This document shows positions 8,806 to 17,209 of a stretch of 64,000 nt of DNA, piece by piece; position 1 is the first letter of the stretch, and each line of letters starts with the position of its first letter. Origin of the DNA: SOJA01 sp964598485 (GTDB lineage: Archaea > Thermoproteota > Bathyarchaeia > Bathyarchaeales > Bathycorpusculaceae); contig CAZRCD010000009.1 in the NCBI GenBank assembly GCA_964598485.1, positions 1 to 64,000 on the forward strand. Reading direction: 5' to 3'. Below the pieces are notes generated by a model. That model was given only the letters and a program-made list of their open reading frames with translations, searched no databases and was not told the DNA's origin. The position numbers and the translations under genes were made by a program.

Positions 8806-10575
8806 TTAATCTATCTCCGTCAAGGTTGTGAATTTCCATCCTTTACTTTTCATTTGGTTTATACAGTTTTGGCAGCGTCTAAGCGGTTGACCATCAACGA
8901 CAAATTCGTATTTGACTGGAAACTCTCCGCATGTTTCGCATTTTTCAGCTTCGTACACTGGAGTTAACGGAATTATCTTAGATTGTCTTACAAACGAATT
9001 TAACGGTTGTTTAGGGCTTGTTTTCGAGTTTAAAGCGTTTTCGTCAACTTTAAAATTGTCTTGTGAAAACTCTGTTTTATCTAACTCCATATCCTTACTA
9101 ACGGCGTTAGTAAGGATAGGGGTTTCTGGAACCATGTAATATTCATTGAATAAGCCTTCCACGTCATTATCCCACTTATCACTAGGAATCGCATTTAGTA
9201 AAAGTGACTTTTCATAAGACAATTCTAAAACCGTTTTAAGCCAAGCTTTAAACAAATCAAGCGTGAAAAACCGTCCAAATTCGTTTCTAAGAGAATGTAA
9301 GGTAATTCCACGTTTCCGAATCACACTAATGATTTTCTTGCGTTTATCATTGAGGTCAGGCTCTTCGTCAACATATCCGATTTTAGCAAGTTCACGCACG
9401 TAAACGTAGAGTGTAGCACGCGCTAAAGGATAATGCAGCATTTCCGTGCATTTAGCTACTAATTCAGGATACCCAAAAGTTTTCAATGGTTCCATAACTC
9501 TGTGAAACACGTTGAGGATGTGCGCGTTTAATCCGCTTGTTGTTGTCTCTTCGATAAACTCGAAATATTCCATGACAGCTTTAAAATCTTCGTAAGTCGC
9601 CAACACAACGGGTTTTTCTCTTCCAGAGATTTTCGGTCTATCCTTATGGTTTACTAAAGCGTTTAGTTTTATGAAAGCCATAAGATGTTTCAGATCGCGC
9701 ATAATCCGGGGTTGATTTAAAGGTATGATTTGACTAAACTGTTTAGCATAGGGCACGGCTACGTTTATTTTGCCGTTTTCAATCTCAGTTTGTAAGCACT
9801 GTAGAACAAGCTTCATTTTCGACTCAGTTTTCGCCTTAAAATCATCGAAGGGGAAGGCTGCGTCAGACCCAACAAGTACGCATGCTTCTCTAAGTTTCTT
9901 TTCCGTTGTTTTCGGAGTAATGGTTAAGCTTCGCGTTGCTAAGTCTTCCATCCAGTTTTTATCAGTCGTACAAAACACACAAGCCGGCCAACCCTTCAAA
10001 ACCACGTGGCTTGTGCGTAAACTTCCATTCTTGCTTTTATCCGTGAATCTGTAGCTGATCTCTTCTTTATCGTGACTCAAGACGGGTCTAAGCTTGTTAA
10101 ACGTCTCAATATGTGGAGCATCCAAAAACACTAATAGTTTACCGTTGAGGTCAACCACATATTTACTGTCTTTAAGTTTGTCATTCCAGTTCTGCAACCG
10201 ACTAAAATATTCTTTTTGAACTTGCGCTTTAGAAATGTTAGGTTCGCTAGCTTCTAATTCCTCTTTCACTTGCTCTAACGTAGGTTTTTCCGTCCATTCA
10301 ATAGGGTTACCGTTCGCGTCTAACAGTTCACCATAAGAATGAACAAGTGCCGTCGGTGACAACCCCCCTAACATCCACACGTTTTCATCATCAAACAAAT
10401 CTAGGACATTCGTGACCACCCATGTTTTTCCGATCCCAGAGTCGCCTCTGAGAAAAATATTTTGAGGATCATCACTGTCTTTACTCAGCGCAGTTAAAAA
10501 TACGAAGAAACTTGCCTCACGATCTTCCTTTATTCTATTTTCATAATAATCTAAAAATTTTTCTGTTCGGTTCAT
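8806..10575 (-). CDS. AAA+ ATPase, probable replication helicase/initiator
   Basis: A 589-residue protein and the largest gene of the early module. Walker A is GDSGIGKT at residues 44-51, Walker B is KLLVFLDAP near residue 155, and a sensor-like segment VFCTTDKNW with a downstream LATRSLTI follows. Residues about 370-440 look like a winged helix (LARATLYVYVRELAKIGYVD). The C-terminus carries a zinc ribbon with CETCGEFP and CQNC about 20 residues apart. This layout fits a viral or plasmid replicative ATPase that loads or acts as a helicase. No primase motif is visible. It overlaps the next upstream gene by 4 bases. Confidence 0.75.
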   Translation of the reverse strand: MNRTEKFLDYYENRIKEDREASFFVFLTALSKDSDDPQNIFLRGDSGIGKTWVVTNVLDLFDDENVWMLGGLSPTALVHSYGELLDANGNPIEWTEKPTLEQVKEELEASEPNISKAQVQKEYFSRLQNWNDKLKDSKYVVDLNGKLLVFLDAPHIETFNKLRPVLSHDKEEISYRFTDKSKNGSLRTSHVVLKGWPACVFCTTDKNWMEDLATRSLTITPKTTEKKLREACVLVGSDAAFPFDDFKAKTESKMKLVLQCLQTEIENGKINVAVPYAKQFSQIIPLNQPRIMRDLKHLMAFIKLNALVNHKDRPKISGREKPVVLATYEDFKAVMEYFEFIEETTTSGLNAHILNVFHRVMEPLKTFGYPELVAKCTEMLHYPLARATLYVYVRELAKIGYVDEEPDLNDKRKKIISVIRKRGITLHSLRNEFGRFFTLDLFKAWLKTVLELSYEKSLLLNAIPSDKWDNDVEGLFNEYYMVPETPILTNAVSKDMELDKTEFSQDNFKVDENALNSKTSPKQPLNSFVRQSKIIPLTPVYEAEKCETCGEFPVKYEFVVDGQPLRRCQNCINQMKSKGWKFTTLTEID

Positions 10576-10817
10576 TGTACTGCCACTTCCATTAAAGGTA
10601 TGACGTACATCGCGCTGTCCTTAGACTCAAATATTTCACAAGCCTTAGACCACGCTATCTTGTTCAGCTTGTTAAGACAGCATCGCCCACACCATAGGCG
10701 ACAATCACAACACTGCTTAGGCTTATCGAACAATTCTAATTTGCCAATGCTCTTAACGGATACAATAGTTCTATCTTGCCTTTCAAACATTGATTCTTTC
10801 ATTTCTGATAACACCAT
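10572..10817 (-). CDS. small Cys-rich protein, element 1
   Basis: An 81-residue protein with a central cluster CCDCRLWCGRCC (about residues 36-47), a basic helix (LNKLNKIAWSKACEIF) and a hydrophobic end. The cysteines could bind zinc or an iron-sulfur cluster. The 4-base overlap with the ATPase gene and the 19-base overlap with the upstream zinc-ribbon gene show one operon. The function is unknown. Confidence 0.5.
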   Translation of the reverse strand: MVLSEMKESMFERQDRTIVSVKSIGKLELFDKPKQCCDCRLWCGRCCLNKLNKIAWSKACEIFESKDSAMYVIPLMEVAVQ

Positions 10818-10939
10818 TCCTTAGGGATTGTTTCAACGGCTCCACATTCAGGGCAGGAACCGTCTTCCGGGTAATACATAAAACCGCATTCGAGACAAAC
10901 GCGAAGCGTATGTTTCTTTAAAGAAGGTTTAGTTTCCAT
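10799..10939 (-). CDS. 46-residue zinc ribbon protein
   Basis: A short gene starting at ATG 10939 with the product METKPSLKKHTLRVCLECGF, then CPECGAVETIPKEW. Two CxxCG knuckles 14 residues apart make a rubredoxin-like zinc ribbon. It sits 3 bases from the RHH gene upstream and overlaps the Cys-rich gene downstream, so it is part of the early operon. A role in DNA binding or in organising the replication ATPase is inferred only from context. Confidence 0.6.
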   Translation of the reverse strand: METKPSLKKHTLRVCLECGFMYYPEDGSCPECGAVETIPKEWCYQK

Positions 10940-10942
10940 TTT

Positions 10943-11137
10943 CTAGCTGCTCCTTTCGTTTTGCGTTAGAATCTCAGAATAAACACGGGTTAGCTCTGCA
11001 TCGGCATCTAACAGTTTTTCAATAGCAACCGTGAACGATCTAAAACGATTCTTGTCTCGAAACCGCTTTAATTTTTGGTATATGCTGCTGCGAATCATTA
11101 TTTGAGTTGATCCAACCATTTCAATCACCTTTTCCAT
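10943..11137 (-). CDS. ribbon-helix-helix DNA-binding protein
   Basis: A 64-residue protein. Residues 7-45 (MVGSTQIMIRSSIYQKLKRF, then FRSFTVAIEKLLD) fit a CopG/MetJ-type ribbon-helix-helix: a short beta strand, a helix, a turn with a Ser-Phe pair and a second helix. It is the first gene of the leftward early operon, directly beside the bidirectional promoter region at 11138-11257, where palindromes offer operator sites. It is likely the switch regulator between early and late transcription. An in-frame second ATG lies at residue 7. Confidence 0.65.
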   Translation of the reverse strand: MEKVIEMVGSTQIMIRSSIYQKLKRFRDKNRFRSFTVAIEKLLDADAELTRVYSEILTQNERSS

Positions 11138-11257
11138 TTCTTATGTCGTTCTTGTCACGTTATCTATACATAACGACTTATATTTAAATAATTCCCTTAC
11201 TTGTAATACAGGTACATCCGAGTGTAAAAAATTACACAGGGATGAAGTGAAACTACA
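11138..11257. promoter_or_regulatory. divergent promoter/operator region of element 1
   Basis: This gap separates the leftward early and rightward late operons. It holds a perfect inverted repeat GTGTAAAAAATTACAC at 11222-11237 (6-base arms, 4-base spacer) just upstream of the late operon, an imperfectly spaced pair CGTTAT and ATAACG around 11160-11177, and A/T-rich TATA-like stretches (ACTTATATTTAAATAA). The neighbouring ribbon-helix-helix protein is the obvious candidate ligand. Confidence 0.5.
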
Positions 11258-11374
11258 ATGAGTTCAACAAAACACAAACGCGGAAGACCAATCCAATATG
11301 ACGATTCATACCACTTGGTAACTAGAGTGTTAGAAAGAGAAAGACAAGCAAAGAAAAGACGTGAAACACAATGA
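11258..11374 (+). CDS. 38-residue AT-hook-like protein
   Basis: The first gene of the late operon, starting at ATG 11258. The product begins MSSTKHKRGRPIQYDDSY and is strongly basic, with KRGRP matching the AT-hook core that binds the minor groove of A/T-rich DNA. Its stop codon overlaps the start of the next gene (ATGA), so translation is coupled. It may act in packaging or regulation; this is inference from the motif. Confidence 0.5.
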   Translation: MSSTKHKRGRPIQYDDSYHLVTRVLERERQAKKRRETQ

Positions 11375-12357
11375 GTACGGACGACGGTTCATTCGGACAC
11401 GCCAATACGAAAACGCCTAGACCTAACATTCAACTGGATAAAGCAACATTAACACGGTTGAATCAGCTTTCATACAAAAATGAAGCGTTAGCTAATTGTA
11501 TGTGTAAGAAACTAGAAGATCACGCTTGGGGTTGGGATACTGCTAAAAGCCTATGCGAAAAAGAAATAGAACGTACACATAAAGTTCAGAAAGAAATAGA
11601 TCAAATTCATAAAGACGCTAAACACAATAGAGAAAGAGCTGCACGTGAACAAATCAAAAGGGCAATACAGACAGATAAAGAAGAGAAAAAACGAAAAGTA
11701 GCTTTAGATCAGAGAATAAAAGAGATCACTAGACCCGAACCTTCAAAAATGATTTTTACTCCTAAAGTGTTAGAACACGCTTATTGTTGTTTTTGTGATT
11801 CATTTCATCCTACGGTTATTCAGGTAGGGTTAGGAGACTTTAGAAATTTCAGTTTAGACAGTTACCATGTTAGCGCGTACATGACGGTTGATAATGAAGG
11901 GTACGATAGAAAACCTACAGACCGTGAACGCTGCATCCAAGCAATCATGGAAAACAGAGGTTGCGATCAAGACGAAGCTGAAAGAAAATGTGATCAACTA
12001 CTAAACGATCCGTTAGTCATTAATCGGTACATAAGAAACCCAAAACATGAACAAGTCACTAAACAAACGAAAGAAGACGTTTTCGTTGCTGACATGGTAG
12101 CTAAACAAAACATTCACCCGTCTATTCCTCAAGCCATCTATAAACAAGACCAGGATAGACGTACCCAGTTTATCAGCTACTTGCTTAACACTGGAAGGCT
12201 TGGAAACCGAAACGGCAAATTCACAACTTTCGCAAAATCTGAATCACAACTAGAAACTTGCATAAAAGAGCATATGCTAGAAGACGGCATGAGCTACGAA
12301 GAGGCCCATGACTACTGCAAACACAAAAAACGTGAAGAGGTCCCAGAAAGTGTTTAA
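11371..12357 (+). CDS. hypothetical protein with three C-x18-C helical repeats
   Basis: A 328-residue protein with no recognised family. It contains three copies of a 20-residue unit bounded by cysteines: one starting NCMCKKLEDH near residue 43, one starting ERCIQAIMEN near residue 189, and one starting ETCIKEHMLEDG near residue 291. The consensus is C-I-x3-M-x3-G-x4-E-A-x3-C. A charged coiled coil (about residues 65-125) and a CCFC cluster near residue 148 separate them. The same unit occurs once in the next gene. Its position ahead of the terminase genes suggests a virion or packaging role. Confidence 0.6.
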   Translation: MSTDDGSFGHANTKTPRPNIQLDKATLTRLNQLSYKNEALANCMCKKLEDHAWGWDTAKSLCEKEIERTHKVQKEIDQIHKDAKHNRERAAREQIKRAIQTDKEEKKRKVALDQRIKEITRPEPSKMIFTPKVLEHAYCCFCDSFHPTVIQVGLGDFRNFSLDSYHVSAYMTVDNEGYDRKPTDRERCIQAIMENRGCDQDEAERKCDQLLNDPLVINRYIRNPKHEQVTKQTKEDVFVADMVAKQNIHPSIPQAIYKQDQDRRTQFISYLLNTGRLGNRNGKFTTFAKSESQLETCIKEHMLEDGMSYEEAHDYCKHKKREEVPESV

Positions 12358-12384
12358 CATGACAAAACGAAAGAAGGTTAATCC

Positions 12385-13200
12385 ATGACGGATGAAGTGC
12401 TGCTTGAAAGTTGGGAAGGAACAGGCGTATCTGGTTATGGATACACATACGGGGTTAATTGGAAATGCCAAACTTTCATGCATGAAACAACACACCAGAT
12501 AACAAAAATTGTTATACCGTTAATCAAAGTAGGAAATCCCGCTGGCGACTACACAATTCAAATTAGAAACTGTGTTTTACGCAATAGTTACTGGAGACCT
12601 GAAGGATCAACTTTATGCAGCAAAAGCATACTAGCTAGTGATGTAAGTGGTAGTGTTAGTTTTGTTTTTGCCACGCCCGCAACGTTGAATGGTAACCAAG
12701 TTTACGGAATAGTAGATTCATGCGTAGATGGCGACTCTGAAAATTACATAGGATGGTATAGTTATAACGCTGGAAGTTACCGAGACACCCTCTGCAATAA
12801 GGGAGCATCTTCCGATAGTGGTGTAACCTTCGGACTTTACACAACAACCGATTACCGTTTTGAAGTGTGGGGATATGAATTACCCACACACCATAAAAAA
12901 CACGTGCCATTCAAGGAACCAACACGATTAGAACGCTGCATACGCAACATAATGGATGCGCGAGGACTAACCGAGAAAGAAGCAAGAGACATCTGCGTAA
13001 ACGATTTTCATTTAGATTTTGAGGGAGACACACAAGGAAATATTAGACGTGCTAAAACTGAAAGACATGAAAGATTGCGTCAACAGAAAATGGATGAAGA
13101 GAAGATACAACTGCAAAAAGAACAAGACGAAATAAACCGCATAACCAAAAATCTTGACTCAGGCTTATACAAAAAAATGTTTGCAGAGAGGCGACAATAA
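12385..13200 (+). CDS. beta-sandwich structural protein with C-x18-C unit and coiled-coil tail
   Basis: A 271-residue protein in two parts. Residues 1 to about 170 form a beta-rich domain (QTFMHETTHQITKIVIPLIK, then VGNPAGDYTI, with GWYSYN and FEVWGYE later). It shares its layout with the protein encoded at 15323 and resembles carbohydrate-binding-like beta sandwiches in viral fibres. It is followed by one copy of the C-x18-C unit (ERCIRNIMDARGLTEKEARD) and a charged coiled coil (residues 215-270). It may be a fibre or head-decoration protein. Ribosome-binding site GAAGG lies 8 bases before ATG. Confidence 0.6.
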   Translation: MTDEVLLESWEGTGVSGYGYTYGVNWKCQTFMHETTHQITKIVIPLIKVGNPAGDYTIQIRNCVLRNSYWRPEGSTLCSKSILASDVSGSVSFVFATPATLNGNQVYGIVDSCVDGDSENYIGWYSYNAGSYRDTLCNKGASSDSGVTFGLYTTTDYRFEVWGYELPTHHKKHVPFKEPTRLERCIRNIMDARGLTEKEARDICVNDFHLDFEGDTQGNIRRAKTERHERLRQQKMDEEKIQLQKEQDEINRITKNLDSGLYKKMFAERRQ

Positions 13201-13340
13201 TGCTGAAACTGCCTAGTAGTGTTGAAGGGTTCTTATGGTTTTTCCGCCCTGATGATACACGCCTCCCTGAAGACCACTCCTCGGATTTAACGATGAACGG
13301 TTTTAAAAAGTCAAACTTTCAATGGAGTAGTCAAACTTGA
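13200..13340 (+). CDS. 46-residue hypothetical protein
   Basis: A small gene that bridges the gap between the beta-sandwich gene and the small terminase gene. Its ATG overlaps the previous stop (TAATG) and its stop overlaps the next start (TTGA), which is strong evidence for translation. The product begins MLKLPSSVEGFLWFFRPDDT and is otherwise featureless. Confidence 0.5.
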   Translation: MLKLPSSVEGFLWFFRPDDTRLPEDHSSDLTMNGFKKSNFQWSSQT

Positions 13341-13744
13341 ATATCCTAGAAAGAAGGTTGGAAGTCTTGAAATGCGAACAAATAGGCTATTCTCGCGCTG
13401 AAACAGTTATAGAATTAAGCAAAAAATACGATATTCCTAAAAGCGTCTTATGGTATGATTACCGCAATAAACGAAAATGGCAACCGCACATTCAAGGAAT
13501 AGACGCGGAACAATTAAGACTAACCATTCACAACCGTTTTGAATATTGCTATCGAAAAGCAAGTTTCCTATTAATGACAAGCCAAAACGAAAACGTTCAG
13601 TTAGGCGCGTTATCCCGCATGATTGAAGTGTTGAACGCTTATAGTCATCTCTTAGGACCGCAAGTTGAGGTAGGAACAGAGGATAAGCCTTTCATAATTA
13701 AATATTGGAGACCTGAAAATGCAATCGTTACAACAAAAGAATGA
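13337..13744 (+). CDS. probable small terminase subunit
   Basis: A 135-residue protein starting at a TTG. The N-terminal 60 residues include a helix-turn-helix (GYSRAETVIELSKKYDIPKS followed by VLWYDYRNKRKW). The middle is helical and suits ring formation. It directly precedes and overlaps the large terminase gene by 26 bases, the normal place of TerS, which recognises viral DNA and hands it to TerL. Identification rests on the HTH and position. Confidence 0.7.
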   Translation: MNILERRLEVLKCEQIGYSRAETVIELSKKYDIPKSVLWYDYRNKRKWQPHIQGIDAEQLRLTIHNRFEYCYRKASFLLMTSQNENVQLGALSRMIEVLNAYSHLLGPQVEVGTEDKPFIIKYWRPENAIVTTKE

Positions 13745-15008
13745 ATACACTATTCCATACTATCCACATGATAAGCAACGGGGCTTTCACGAAGACCGTT
13801 ACACAGTGAAATACCGTTTAATCAGTGGAGGCACGGGAAGCGGAAAATCAATCGCTGGCTGCTTCGAAATGACTAGTTACCTATTAGAAAATGATGGAGC
13901 CGTCGGCTATATTTTCGAGCCTTCATACAGAATGGTAAGACGAATTTTGATTCCAACATTGGAAGGTTTACTGGGTTATCCAATAGAAAGCAACCACGTT
14001 GTCGAATCATACATGCGAACTGAAAGCAGAATAGACTTCACTAACGGAAGCAAATTATGGTTCGGAGGACTAGAAGACCCTGAAAGCGCGGAAGGTCCCA
14101 ACGTAGATTTTATTCAATGCGATGAAGCACGACTGGTTAGACACTTCGATATCGCGTGGAGAGTTATTCAACGAAGGATTCGGGGAAGTGTACCCGGCAA
14201 ATATAAAACGGGTGCTTTTATAACCACGACTCCAAATAGTCCGGGTTCTGTCTTACACAGTTTCTTTGAAAACCCATTAACAAAAGACCCATGCAGCAAA
14301 GTGTACCGTATGAGCATAGACGACAACACGCATTTAACAATGGATTATATTGAAGCTATTAAACGCGCTCATCATGGAGGACTTGCTGAAAGGTTTGTTT
14401 ACGGAAGATTCGCAGCTGTCGGCGTCGGAACGGTCCCTTTCGACAGTACAGTTCACGTGTTAAACTTCATAGACTTGTCAATATTAAAAGAAGTCATTTA
14501 CGGTGTAGATTTTGGCTTCACCAATCCGTCATGTATCTTAGCTGTAGGATTCGATAATGACAACCGAGCTTATGTCTTAAGTGAATTTTACGAAAGGCAA
14601 GTTATGCACACATCTTTAACAGAGGAAGCTAAACAGATGCAATCGCAATTTGGAAGAGGACGTTTCTATTGTGATAGAAGTCAACCTGAAACTATAGAGT
14701 TGTTTAAGAGTCGTGGAATCAGAGCGGAAGGCAGCAACGCTAAACGCGACGAATCAATCCGTGAATTAGCTGGAAGATTCCTTAAAGCTGGGGATGGTAA
14801 GCCACGCATTTTCATAAGCAGCGAATGCGTCAATTTAATAAGTGAACTGCAAACCTACGACGAAAACATAAAAGAAAACGATCATGCTGTGGATGCGTTG
14901 CGTTACGCGTTGGCTTCTAAAATGAAAAAGAAATCAGGTGTAGCGGGAGTTTTCTTCGATGTATATAATCCACATGGATTAAGATCGAGAGGAAATAGGA
15001 GATTTTGA
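13719..15008 (+). CDS. terL: large terminase subunit (packaging ATPase/nuclease)
   Basis: A 429-residue TerL. Walker A GGTGSGKS lies at residues 37-44, Walker B with catalytic Glu is VDFIQCDEA near residue 132, and ITTTPNSPG is the coupling motif. The RNase H-like nuclease domain shows YGVDFGF (first Asp), FYCDRSQP (second acid) and ENDHAVDALRYAL (third Asp). The length and all motifs are intact, so the protein should be functional. It drives DNA translocation into a preformed procapsid through a portal, yet no portal gene follows where one is expected. Confidence 0.92.
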   Translation: MQSLQQKNEYTIPYYPHDKQRGFHEDRYTVKYRLISGGTGSGKSIAGCFEMTSYLLENDGAVGYIFEPSYRMVRRILIPTLEGLLGYPIESNHVVESYMRTESRIDFTNGSKLWFGGLEDPESAEGPNVDFIQCDEARLVRHFDIAWRVIQRRIRGSVPGKYKTGAFITTTPNSPGSVLHSFFENPLTKDPCSKVYRMSIDDNTHLTMDYIEAIKRAHHGGLAERFVYGRFAAVGVGTVPFDSTVHVLNFIDLSILKEVIYGVDFGFTNPSCILAVGFDNDNRAYVLSEFYERQVMHTSLTEEAKQMQSQFGRGRFYCDRSQPETIELFKSRGIRAEGSNAKRDESIRELAGRFLKAGDGKPRIFISSECVNLISELQTYDENIKENDHAVDALRYALASKMKKKSGVAGVFFDVYNPHGLRSRGNRRF

Positions 15009-15011
15009 GAA

Positions 15012-15326
15012 ATGACAGATTTTAAAGTTGAATGGCAAATAAACATGGACAAAAAAGACCAAAACGGAATCCCACTAATAACTCGAAGACCAGGATGCTC
15101 TTTAGACATAGAAGACTCGGATACAGTAACTTTCAATTTAACCATAATCCAGTACGGTTTAAAACTAGACGTTCCCGTTGGCAAATTCGCGGGGTGCAAT
15201 ACTGAACTGTCTAAAACCGTGGATGCACGAAAGCGACACGAAGTTTACAATGATGTTGACGTAACCAACTTAGAAACTGGGGTTAAACGGCACATGAAAT
15301 ATGTTCCAGAGGTGCTTGAAACATGA
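15012..15326 (+). CDS. hypothetical protein after TerL
   Basis: A 104-residue, largely beta protein (SLDIEDSDTVTFNLTIIQYG, LKLDVPVGKFAGCN). It occupies the slot where tailed viruses usually encode the portal, but is far too small to be one. It starts 4 bases after terL and overlaps the next gene by ATGA. No family is recognised. Confidence 0.55.
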   Translation: MTDFKVEWQINMDKKDQNGIPLITRRPGCSLDIEDSDTVTFNLTIIQYGLKLDVPVGKFAGCNTELSKTVDARKRHEVYNDVDVTNLETGVKRHMKYVPEVLET

Positions 15327-16243
15327 CGGGAACATTAATAGCCAGTTGGGCACTTTATTTTGCTCATAGACCAATAGCAGATCATCATCCTTCCGACAGC
15401 GTATTTTACAGTGCAGCTTTTCAATGTTTTAAAAATTTAAGTTTCAAATATAAGATTATTGAAGCAAAGTTCTCTCTAAAGAAAACTGGGTCTCCGACGG
15501 GTATGGGTCACGCTGTATTATACGGTATGGGGGGCACTTATGGGGTGGATGGGAAGCCAACTGGAAGCGCGTTGGCAACAAGTGACGATTTTGACGTTTC
15601 CACGTTGACCGGGGTAAATCAGACAATCACGTTCACGTTTAGTGGAGCGCAACAATATGTGATGCAGCCGGATGCTTACTACTGTATTGCCTTCTTGAAT
15701 CCTACGGCTGGAACTATTGATGGAGGCAATTATGTTCATTTTGCTTTCGATGATACTGTAACTCACAGCTTGAAAATATTTGGTGACTATGCCAATGGAG
15801 TATGGACCTCATATCTTAACGACACTGCATTGTTCTATGTTTACGGACAAATGGTTGGTGTAAGCGCAAGCGACTTAGACGCTATAATGAATCTTGGGGG
15901 CGCTATCTCAGACACAAATCTAGAGCAAATCATAGATTTAGCCATTGATACTCTCAACCTTTTCGGTGCTGAACTGCCAAACATGAGTGGCGAAGCTGGA
16001 AGCAAAATCGTTACGTTAACGTCGAAAGAGAAAGCCGCTGTATTCATCGCTGCTAGAGCAATCAAATATGGCTTTTACTATTCGATAGGTAATGTTGTAG
16101 TGGAAGGCTTGAGCGTTAGCGTCAGCGACTTAGCGAGTAACCCTGTAGTTATGAACACGATTAAAGAGGCTGCACAAAAACTAAAAGAAGTAGAGCAGAA
16201 AAAAAGCGGAATACCCTTCATTGTTGCGAAGGCTTCATCATAA
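15323..16243 (+). CDS. beta-sandwich structural protein, second copy
   Basis: A 306-residue protein. Residues 1 to about 180 repeat the design of the protein encoded at 12385: AAFQCF, a strand ending SLKKTGSPTG, GKPTGSALATSD, ITFTFSGAQQY, YYCIAFLNP, NYVHFAFDD and FYVYGQM. Residues 185-306 are helical with many Ala, Ser and Leu (SDLDAIMNLGGAISDTNLEQ; EAAQKLKEVEQKK). It may be a fibre or spike with a helical trimerisation stalk. It is not recognisable as an HK97-fold capsid protein. Confidence 0.6.
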   Translation: MTGTLIASWALYFAHRPIADHHPSDSVFYSAAFQCFKNLSFKYKIIEAKFSLKKTGSPTGMGHAVLYGMGGTYGVDGKPTGSALATSDDFDVSTLTGVNQTITFTFSGAQQYVMQPDAYYCIAFLNPTAGTIDGGNYVHFAFDDTVTHSLKIFGDYANGVWTSYLNDTALFYVYGQMVGVSASDLDAIMNLGGAISDTNLEQIIDLAIDTLNLFGAELPNMSGEAGSKIVTLTSKEKAAVFIAARAIKYGFYYSIGNVVVEGLSVSVSDLASNPVVMNTIKEAAQKLKEVEQKKSGIPFIVAKASS

Positions 16244-16261
16244 AAATAATAGGTGAAAAAA

Positions 16262-16522
16262 ATGATTGAAGGATACGAATCGTGGAAGGCTATATGCGAG
16301 CGTGTTAAAGCCACACAGACAATACCCGGTGATTTAACTGAGGAAGACCAAGACTATCTTATTCAAACGTTAGCGGTAGAAGAGGGTATGGGTATTCTAC
16401 ATGCTAGGTTTGGTCTTGATTTAAGTCGCGAAAGAGAACATGCGATCAGTTGGTTAAAAGAGTATGTTGAAACTCGCAAACCCGTCTTAAAGAAAACGTT
16501 GAGAGTTGAGGAAACAACATGA
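16262..16522 (+). CDS. hypothetical protein, element 1 late module
   Basis: An 86-residue, mostly helical acidic protein (MIEGYESWKAICERVKATQT; LTEEDQDYLIQTLAVEEG). The AGGTGA at 16251 suits the ATG at 16262 better than the in-frame GTG at 16253. It overlaps the gp10-like gene by 4 bases. A head-completion or connector role is possible from position only. Confidence 0.55.
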   Translation: MIEGYESWKAICERVKATQTIPGDLTEEDQDYLIQTLAVEEGMGILHARFGLDLSREREHAISWLKEYVETRKPVLKKTLRVEETT

Positions 16523-16902
16523 GTTTGAAACTTGACTTCACCAGAGGCACGGTAAAACAAGATATTGCGGAGCTTCCAGAGAAAATGTTAGACTATGCCT
16601 TCGAGGTGTTGATGGATAGGGCTCGTTTGATGCAGGGAATAGCGCAAGTTCTTGTCAGAGTTGACACGGGCTCGTTGAGAGACAGCATAAGAATTGAACG
16701 GGTAGCGCCTTCATATCATCATCATAGAATTGTCCGAGTCCGAGCCGGAGGCTATGTGACAAATCCTAAGACTGGAAAAATCGTAAATTACGCAGCCATT
16801 CAAGAAAGGATAAATCCATATATGAAACCGGCTTGGGAGCAAGTCAGCGGAGACATAGAAGAAATGATTAAAGCTAAAGTGGTGCAAGGGGTCAATGAGT
16901 GA
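16519..16902 (+). CDS. HK97 gp10-like tail-completion protein
   Basis: A 127-residue protein. The helix YAFEVLMDRARLMQGIAQ followed by VRVDTGSLRDSIRIE matches the HK97 gp10-like family, where the DTGxLRxSI segment leads into a beta sheet. VNYAAIQER near residue 93 corresponds to the usual YA-x-x-E element. The family sits at the head-tail interface of siphoviruses, so this gene is evidence for a tail even though capsid genes are not recognised. Confidence 0.75.
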   Translation: MSLKLDFTRGTVKQDIAELPEKMLDYAFEVLMDRARLMQGIAQVLVRVDTGSLRDSIRIERVAPSYHHHRIVRVRAGGYVTNPKTGKIVNYAAIQERINPYMKPAWEQVSGDIEEMIKAKVVQGVNE

Positions 16903-17209
16903 AGCTCACGATATTCGTTTTGATTTAGAAGTTAACGTGTCAGACGCTGAAAAAGACCTAGCCACAGTGAATAGTTTGCTCACAACTTACGTGGCTTTAG
17001 CTAATCGTGCGGGTTTGCCTCCTGACGTTAACAGAATGATACGACTGTTGCAGCAAGCTCGTTTAGTCATTGAAATGACTATCCGAAGCATTCAACTGTT
17101 AATGGTTGCTGAAGCTGCCAGCGGGCCCACTGGATGGTTAGTTGCTGCCGGCAGCATGGGAATAGCTCTTTTCGCTTATACAGACCTTTTAGGAGACCTG
17201 CAAGGATGA
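16895..17209 (+). CDS. small helical protein, tape-measure-like position
   Basis: A 104-residue protein with a helical N-terminus and a hydrophobic C-terminus (residues 68-100, LLMVAEAASGPTGWLVAAGS). Tail tape measure proteins combine helices with hydrophobic segments and lie between gp10 and the tail-hub gene, but they are normally several hundred residues. This could be a miniature or remnant of one. Its stop overlaps the next start (ATGA). Confidence 0.5.
   Translation: MSEAHDIRFDLEVNVSDAEKDLATVNSLLTTYVALANRAGLPPDVNRMIRLLQQARLVIEMTIRSIQLLMVAEAASGPTGWLVAAGSMGIALFAYTDLLGDLQG

Noticed and set aside
7876..10575. A restriction-modification system formed by the methyltransferase and neighbours
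   Set aside because: No nuclease motif was found in the adjacent proteins; the ATPase has replication-type features, so the methyltransferase is treated as an orphan viral enzyme.
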